Shown here one piece after another: positions 59,236-64,000 of a stretch of 64,000 nucleotides of DNA. The position numbers were made by a program, and so were the translations under genes. Source of the stretch: Acidimicrobiales bacterium (lineage in GTDB: Bacteria; Actinomycetota; Acidimicrobiia; Acidimicrobiales; JADJXE01); the NCBI GenBank assembly GCA_016716005.1, contig JADJXE010000001.1, forward strand, positions 1,439,001 to 1,503,000. The letters run 5' to 3'. The stretch's first letter is position 1. Every line of letters begins with the position of its first letter. Under the pieces are notes generated by a model. That model ran no database searches. It saw nothing but the letters and a program-made list of their open reading frames with translations, and was not told the origin of the DNA.

Positions 59236-61803
59236 ATGGACGTCCCCGAGAAGCCGACCCTCGACGGCCTCGAACCCCGCTGGATCGAGCGCTGGGAGGC
59301 GACGGGCACCTACCACTTCGACCGCTCCGCCCCCCGTGACGCCGTGTTCTCCATCGACACGCCGCCGCCCACGGCCAGCGGGTCGCTGCACGTGGGCCAC
59401 GTGTTCTCCTACACCCACACCGACACGATCGCCCGGTACCAGCGCATGCGGGGCAAGCGGGTGTTCTATCCGATGGGCTGGGACGACAACGGCCTGCCCA
59501 CCGAGCGCCGGGTGCAGCACTACTACGGCGTTCGCTGCGACCCGCACCTGCCCTACGACCCAGGGTTCCGGCCGCCCGACGAGCCCGGCAAGCAGCAGAT
59601 CCCGGTCTCCCGGCCGAACTTCATCGAGCTGTGCGTGCAGCTCACCCGGGAGGACGAGCAGGCCTTCGAGGCCGTCTTCCGCCGCCTGGGCCTGTCGATC
59701 GACTGGCGCCAGAGCTACCAGACGATCGACGACCACTCCCGGAGGGTCAGCCAGCGCGCCTTCCTCCGGCTCCTCGAGCGGGGTGAGGCCTACCAGGCCG
59801 AGGCCCCCACCCTCTGGGACGTCACCTTCCACACGGCCGTCGCCCAGGCGGAGCTGGAGGACCGCGAGCAGCCCGGCGCGTACCACGCCGTCGCCTTCCA
59901 CCGGGCCGACGGCCACGGCGACGTGGTCATCGACACGACCCGCCCCGAGCTGCTGGCCGCCTGCGTGGCCCTGGTGGCCCACCCCGACGACGAGCGCTAC
60001 CGGCCCCTCTTCGGCACCGAGGTGCGCACCCCGCTCTACGGCGTGCCGGTGCCGGTGCTGGCCCACGAGCTGGCCGACCCCGAGAAGGGCACCGGCATCG
60101 CCATGGTCTGCACCTTCGGCGACCTCACCGACGTCACGTGGTGGCGTGAGCTCCGGCTGCCGGTGCGGAGCATCGTCGGTCGAGACGGGCGGGTCCACGA
60201 GCAGCCGCCCCCGGGTCTCGACGACCCCGCGGGCCGGGAGCGCTACCAGGTGATCGCCCGGGCCACCCTGAAGCAGGCCAGGGCGCGGGTGGTCGAGCAG
60301 CTGCGCGAGTCCGGTGAGCTGCTCGGCGACACTCGGCCGATCACGCACCCGGTGAAGTACTACGAGCGCGGCGACCTGCCGCTCGAGATCGTCACGAGCC
60401 GCCAGTGGTACGTGCGCAACGGCGGTCGCGACCCCGGGCTGCGGGAGGCGCTGGTGCAGCGGGGCCGCGAGCTGCGCTGGCACCCACCGCACATGCGGGC
60501 GCGCTACGAGAGCTGGGTGGAAGGCCTCAACGGCGACTGGCTCGTCAGCCGGCAGCGCTTCTTCGGCGTGCCCTTCCCGGTCTGGTACCCGGTGCGGGCC
60601 GACGGCACCGCCGACCACGAGCGGCCGCTGCTGCCCTCGGAGGAGCGGCTGCCCGTCGATCCCACCACCGACGTGCCCGACGGCTACACCGAGGCCCGGC
60701 GCGACACGCCCGGGGGCTTCACGGCCGACGCCGACGTGATGGACACCTGGCTCACCAGCTCGCTCACCCCCCAGATCGCCGGGCACTGGGACGACGACCC
60801 CGACCTGTTCGCCCGCGTGTTCCCCTTCGACCTGCGGCCGCAGGCCCACGAGATCATCCGCACCTGGCTGTTCTCCACCGTCGTGCGCGCCCACCTCGAG
60901 CACGGCTCGCTCCCCTTCACCGACGCCGCCATCTCCGGCTGGGTGCTCGACCCGGACCGCAAGAAGATGTCGAAGTCGAAGGGCAACGTGGTGACGCCGA
61001 TGGGGCTGCTCGAACAGCACGGCTCCGACGCGGTGCGCTACTGGTCGACCAGCGCCCGCCCCGGCGTCGACACCGCGTTCGACGAGAACCAGATGAAGGT
61101 GGGCCGGCGACTCGCCATCAAGATCCTGAACGCGTCGAAGTTCACGCTCGGCCTGGGCGCGGTGGGCAGCATCGCCCCCGAGGCCGTCACCGAGCCGGTC
61201 GACCGGGCCCTGCTCGGCCTCCTGGCCGGCCTGGTCGGCGAGGCCACCACCGCCTTCGAGGGCTACGACTACGCCCGCGCCCTGGAGCGCACCGAGAGCT
61301 TCTTCTGGGGCTTCTGCGACAACTACCTCGAGCTGGTGAAGGGCCGGGCCTACGGGGCCCAGGGCGAGGCGCCGGCGGCCTCGGCCCACGCCGCGCTGGC
61401 GCTGGCGCTCTCGGTGCAGCTCCGCCTGTTCGCACCGTTCCTCCCGTTCGTCACCGAGGAGGTCTGGTCGTGGTGGCAGGAAGGCTCGGTGCACCGGGCC
61501 GCCTGGCCGTCACCCGACGAGCTGGCCCCCGCGGGCGCCGGCCCCGCCGCCGACCCCGTCGTGCTCGACGTGGCCGTCGACGTCCTCGCCGAGATCCGCA
61601 GGGCCAAGACCGAGGCCCGCCGATCGATGCGCGCCCCCGTCGAGCGGGTCCTGGTTCGCGACACGGCGCGACGGCTCGCCGCGCTCGACCTGGTCGCCGC
61701 CGACGTGCGCGAGGCGGGCACCGTCGCCGACCTGGCGACCGCCGTCGCCGACACCGCCGGCATCGACGTGGTGCTGGCCGAGCCCGACGCCGCCCGGTCC
61801 TGA
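59236..61803 (+). CDS. valS: Valyl-tRNA synthetase
   Basis: Class I synthetase of 855 aa. HIGH motif is SGSLHVGHVFSY, the tRNA-val core PMGWDDNGLPTERRVQ is diagnostic for ValS, and KMSKS is KKMSKSKGNVVTP. An editing domain lies between about 200 and 350. Start at ATG 59236; an ATG-free GTG at 59224 is upstream. The length is at the short end for ValS and the C-terminal coiled-coil arm seen in E. coli is lacking, as in other short, archaeal-like forms. Confidence 0.95.
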   Translation: MDVPEKPTLDGLEPRWIERWEATGTYHFDRSAPRDAVFSIDTPPPTASGSLHVGHVFSYTHTDTIARYQRMRGKRVFYPMGWDDNGLPTERRVQHYYGVRCDPHLPYDPGFRPPDEPGKQQIPVSRPNFIELCVQLTREDEQAFEAVFRRLGLSIDWRQSYQTIDDHSRRVSQRAFLRLLERGEAYQAEAPTLWDVTFHTAVAQAELEDREQPGAYHAVAFHRADGHGDVVIDTTRPELLAACVALVAHPDDERYRPLFGTEVRTPLYGVPVPVLAHELADPEKGTGIAMVCTFGDLTDVTWWRELRLPVRSIVGRDGRVHEQPPPGLDDPAGRERYQVIARATLKQARARVVEQLRESGELLGDTRPITHPVKYYERGDLPLEIVTSRQWYVRNGGRDPGLREALVQRGRELRWHPPHMRARYESWVEGLNGDWLVSRQRFFGVPFPVWYPVRADGTADHERPLLPSEERLPVDPTTDVPDGYTEARRDTPGGFTADADVMDTWLTSSLTPQIAGHWDDDPDLFARVFPFDLRPQAHEIIRTWLFSTVVRAHLEHGSLPFTDAAISGWVLDPDRKKMSKSKGNVVTPMGLLEQHGSDAVRYWSTSARPGVDTAFDENQMKVGRRLAIKILNASKFTLGLGAVGSIAPEAVTEPVDRALLGLLAGLVGEATTAFEGYDYARALERTESFFWGFCDNYLELVKGRAYGAQGEAPAASAHAALALALSVQLRLFAPFLPFVTEEVWSWWQEGSVHRAAWPSPDELAPAGAGPAADPVVLDVAVDVLAEIRRAKTEARRSMRAPVERVLVRDTARRLAALDLVAADVREAGTVADLATAVADTAGIDVVLAEPDAARS

Positions 61804-61873
61804 CGAACCTTCCCCGAGCCGTCGCCACGAGACCGGGGTAGCCTTCGCTCGCCCGCCGGCCGGGGGGATCGGA

Positions 61874-61888
61874 GAACCCGGCGGGTTC
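61874..61888 (+). other. Small hairpin in the leader of the cell-wall-binding gene
   Basis: Stem GAACCC/GGGTTC (61874-61879 and 61883-61888) with a GGC loop, about 34 bases before the ATG at 61922. GAGGGAG (61909-61915) is the ribosome site. The hairpin may end valS or affect translation; conserved c-di-AMP riboswitch elements were not found. Confidence 0.4.
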
Positions 61889-61921
61889 CGGGTACCTGTC
61901 CGCCCAAAGAGGGAGTCGTAC

Positions 61922-63607
61922 ATGTTCAAGACCAGACCGAGGTGGCGCCGCGCCGCAGCGGCACTCGCCGGCGCCGCCGTGGTGGCCGCCGGGGCACCCT
62001 TCGTCGGTGCTGGCGTGGCCGCCGCGGCCACGCCGAGCATCGTGTCGGTCGGGGGTGGCGATCCCACACCCGCGTCCATCAGCGTGTCGCAGGCCACGTA
62101 CCCGCAGGCCGACTCGGCCGGCGCGGTCATCGTGATGCGCAACGACACCGTCGTCGACGCGCTGTCTGCCTCGGCGCTGGCCGGCGCGTACAACGCGCCG
62201 ATCCTGGCCACCCCCACCAACTCGCTCGACCCGGCCGTGTCGGCCGAGATCCAGCGGGTCATCCCGCCCAACGGCACCATCTTCGTCATGGGTGGCACCG
62301 CCGCCATCTCCGCCGCGGTCGAGCAGCAGCTCGACCAGATCGGCGGCACCGTCCAGCGCCTCCAGGGCGTCGACCGCTACGCCACCTCGGCGACCACGGC
62401 CACGTTCCTCGGCGCGACCGACGGGGCCAAGCCCTTCGACGGCGCACCGACGGCGATCCTGGCCAACGGCGTGACGGTCGTCGACGCGCTCGGCGTGGGG
62501 CCCATCGCCTACCAGGGTCACGCCGTCCTCCTCACCGACGGCTCCACGCTGACGACCCCCGTGCAGCAGGCGCTGCAGGCGATCGGCGCCCGTCAGCTCA
62601 TCGTGGTCGGTGGGTCGGCGGTGATGTCACCCTCACTGGTGAGCGGCCTGCAGGGCACGTTCGGCGTCATCCAGGAGGCCGGCATCGACCGCTGGCAGAC
62701 GGCGGCCGACCTGGCCACCATCGAGCTCCAGATCCTGGGCTTCACCAACTCCAGGCTCGTGATCTCGCCCGGGGTGGGCACCTTCTTCCCGACCATGTTC
62801 GCCGGCTACCACGCCGGCAAGGTGAAGGCCCCGATGGTCCTGGTGAACGCCCCCGGCGTCCCCACCGAGACCGCCCTGTGGGTGCAGCAGTTCGGCGCCA
62901 ACGTCACCACCCTGGTCGCGGTCGGCGTCGATGCCGGCACCGCCCAGGCCGTGGCCAACCTGATCGGCGGCATCAACCCGGCCACGCCGGGCGCCCCGTC
63001 AGCGGTGGGCGCAACACAGAGCGGCGCCGCGTCGGTGAGCGTGTCGTGGAGGACCCCCTCCAACCCGTCGAACAGCCCGATCACCAACTACACGGTGACG
63101 GTGAGCCCCTCGACGGGCGTGAGCGGCGGCACCCAGCGCAACACCAACAGCGCCGTCAACCAGCTGAACTTCACCGGGCTGTCCCAGGGCGTGGCGTACA
63201 CCTTCACGGTGCAGGCCCAGAACGGCAACGGCATCGGGCCGGCGTCCAACCCGAGCGCACCCGTCACGATCAACCCGACGCCGCCGCCCGCACCGCCGGC
63301 GGTCACCAACCTGCAGGCCAGGGTCGACGCCAACCAGGACGAGGTGTTCCTCACGTGGGACGCCCCGCCGCCGGGTGTGATCCTGCAGGGCTACAACATC
63401 TACATCCTGCAGAACGGCACCCAGGTCGACGTCGAGGAGACCAGCACGACGGGCTGGAACATCTCCGGGTGCTCGTACGGCGGCTTCGGCTACTGCCTCA
63501 CCGAGGGCGTGCCCTACGCCTTCCAGGTGGCAGCGATCAGCCAGGCCGGCGTGGAGGGCCCGAGGGTCACCTCCAACAGCGTCACCCTGCCGCCGCCGGG
63601 GCCCTGA
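61922..63607 (+). CDS. Secreted protein with cell-wall-binding (CWB2) repeats and fibronectin III domains
   Basis: Protein of 561 aa with a signal peptide (RRAAAALAGAAVVAAGAPFVGAGVAAAA, cut near residue 36). Residues about 50-340 hold three CWB2-type repeats with the RNDTVVDALSASALAG and GTIFVMGGTAAIS patterns, repeated as NGVTVVDALGVGP and QLIVVGGSAVMS, and GVDRYATSA between. These bind anionic cell-wall polymers in other bacteria. Two fibronectin III domains follow (about 360-450 and 455-560) with YTFTVQAQNGNGIGPAS and YAFQVAAISQAG. No sorting signal or membrane anchor at the C-terminus. Probably surface-attached without covalent linkage. Confidence 0.9.
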   Translation: MFKTRPRWRRAAAALAGAAVVAAGAPFVGAGVAAAATPSIVSVGGGDPTPASISVSQATYPQADSAGAVIVMRNDTVVDALSASALAGAYNAPILATPTNSLDPAVSAEIQRVIPPNGTIFVMGGTAAISAAVEQQLDQIGGTVQRLQGVDRYATSATTATFLGATDGAKPFDGAPTAILANGVTVVDALGVGPIAYQGHAVLLTDGSTLTTPVQQALQAIGARQLIVVGGSAVMSPSLVSGLQGTFGVIQEAGIDRWQTAADLATIELQILGFTNSRLVISPGVGTFFPTMFAGYHAGKVKAPMVLVNAPGVPTETALWVQQFGANVTTLVAVGVDAGTAQAVANLIGGINPATPGAPSAVGATQSGAASVSVSWRTPSNPSNSPITNYTVTVSPSTGVSGGTQRNTNSAVNQLNFTGLSQGVAYTFTVQAQNGNGIGPASNPSAPVTINPTPPPAPPAVTNLQARVDANQDEVFLTWDAPPPGVILQGYNIYILQNGTQVDVEETSTTGWNISGCSYGGFGYCLTEGVPYAFQVAAISQAGVEGPRVTSNSVTLPPPGP

Positions 63608-63636
63608 TCCCGACGGCTCCACCCAGCAGCACCTGA

Positions 63637-63702
63637 CCGAGGGGGCCCTCCGGGGCACCTCTCCCAGCGCACCACCGAGGGGGCCCTCCGGGGCCCCCTC
63701 GG
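63637..63702. terminator. Duplicated hairpin terminator between convergent genes
   Basis: Perfect 12-base stem CCGAGGGGGCCC (63675-63686) with 63691-63702 and loop TCCG. The 20-base left half also occurs upstream at 63637-63656, where the right arm is missing. The repeat spacing is 38 bases. It can serve both the cell-wall-binding gene and the MMPL gene. Confidence 0.75.
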
Positions 63703-63740
63703 CGCGCCGAGACCGCCGAGCGGTCCTCCGCCCGACACCC

Positions 63741-64000
63741 TCAGTGGCTGAAGCTCACCTTCGGGAGCCGCTCGAGCCACCGGGGCAGGTACCAGTTGCG
63801 CTCGCCCAGCAGGCCCATCACCGACGGCACGAGCATCATCCGCACCACCGTGGCGTCGATCAGCACGGCCAGGGCGAGGGTGATGCCGAGCTCGGTGGGC
63901 GGGATGGGCCCGGTCACCCCGAAGGCCACGAACACCACGATCATGATCAGAGCGGCGTTGGTGATGGGCCGCCCGGTGCGGGCGATGCCGTCGCGGATCG
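63741..64000 (-). CDS. MMPL-family transporter, C-terminal end (partial)
   Basis: The last 86 codons of an RND-superfamily MMPL transporter; the gene continues beyond the window. The frame is open to the window edge. RDGIARTGRPITNAALI and the helix MIVVFVAFGVTGPI are the typical end of helix 11, followed by ELGITLALAVLIDATVVRMMLVPSVMGLLG and a short WYLPRWLERLPKV tail. MMPL proteins export lipids in actinobacteria. Substrate cannot be inferred. Confidence 0.9.
   Translation of the reverse strand, partial: IRDGIARTGRPITNAALIMIVVFVAFGVTGPIPPTELGITLALAVLIDATVVRMMLVPSVMGLLGERNWYLPRWLERLPKVSFSH

Noticed and set aside
61804..61921. A c-di-AMP (ydaO-type) riboswitch before the cell-wall-binding gene
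   Set aside because: Such switches precede cell-wall genes in actinobacteria, but the conserved CCGAAUCCGUCAGCUAAC-like region is not present and the leader is short.
61922..63607. Substrate of the sortase encoded at 32383
   Set aside because: The C-terminus has no LPxTG or LAxTG motif, membrane helix or basic tail.

Overview
The window looks like a chromosomal segment of a very GC-rich actinobacterium, most likely of the class Acidimicrobiia or a close relative. This is inferred from gene content and not from any database search. The evidence is a WhiB regulator convergent with a PdtaS-type histidine kinase, as in mycobacteria; the trio MSMEG_4193-like phosphatase, DUF3090 and SCO1664-like protein; a DUF3107 gene beside two ArsA-type ATPases (Rv3679/Rv3680-like); and an actinobacterial Mrp ATPase without the CxxC pair. 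The cytochrome c maturation genes are of System I, which is not the usual actinobacterial choice. I saw no rRNA, tRNA, CRISPR array, IS element or prophage. Coding density is very high and no gene-free stretch exceeds about 200 bases.

Layout. 1-7.1 kb: a TSUP exporter, then on the minus strand uracil-DNA glycosylase, an atypical acyl-CoA dehydrogenase, a single-polypeptide DabB-DabA inorganic-carbon transporter and a PII-like protein. 7.1-10 kb: the phosphatase/DUF3090/SCO1664 cluster plus an unrecognised gene. 10-15 kb: sugar-lactone oxidase, etfBA, lipid kinase and glycerophosphodiesterase. 15-23 kb: whiB/pdtaS, a zinc ribbon, two ArsA-like ATPases, DUF3107, Mrp, a divergent SufR-like regulator and a cysteine desulfurase, which together form an Fe-S theme. 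23-25.7 kb: split AtuA-like proteins around a SixA-like phosphatase. 25.7-32.3 kb: a nine-gene, tightly overlapping ccm operon (ccmABCDEF, tlpA, ccmH, ccmI-like). 32.4-34.6 kb: an unusual fusion of a PIN/NYN-like domain to a class E sortase, then a DUF4287 protein. 34.6-39.4 kb: acyl-CoA metabolism (two enoyl-CoA hydratases, biotin carrier, SDR, carboxyltransferase) with a YbaK deacylase. 39.4-45.4 kb: glycosyltransferase, GNAT, lipoprotein esterase, methyltransferase, amidohydrolase and alcohol dehydrogenase. 45.5-48.6 kb: a frameshifted PAS-GGDEF-EAL gene and a TetR regulator. 48.6-57.6 kb: transglutaminase, channel-like membrane protein, DoxX, D-aminoacylase, flavodoxin, acyl-CoA dehydrogenase, MFS exporter and cysS. 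57.7-64 kb: a membrane diguanylate cyclase, valS, a secreted cell-wall-binding/fibronectin protein and the end of an MMPL transporter.

Regulatory signals add links between genes. The TetR gene and the acyl-CoA dehydrogenase 6 kb away share the palindrome GTTACC-N4-GGTAAC. The diguanylate cyclase has a WhiG/FliA-type promoter. The DabB-DabA gene and the SufR-like gene appear to be transcribed as leaderless mRNAs. Several strong intergenic hairpins mark operon ends. The most unusual genes are the DabB-DabA fusion, the PIN-sortase fusion, and the c-di-GMP protein with both a frameshift and a degenerate EAL domain.
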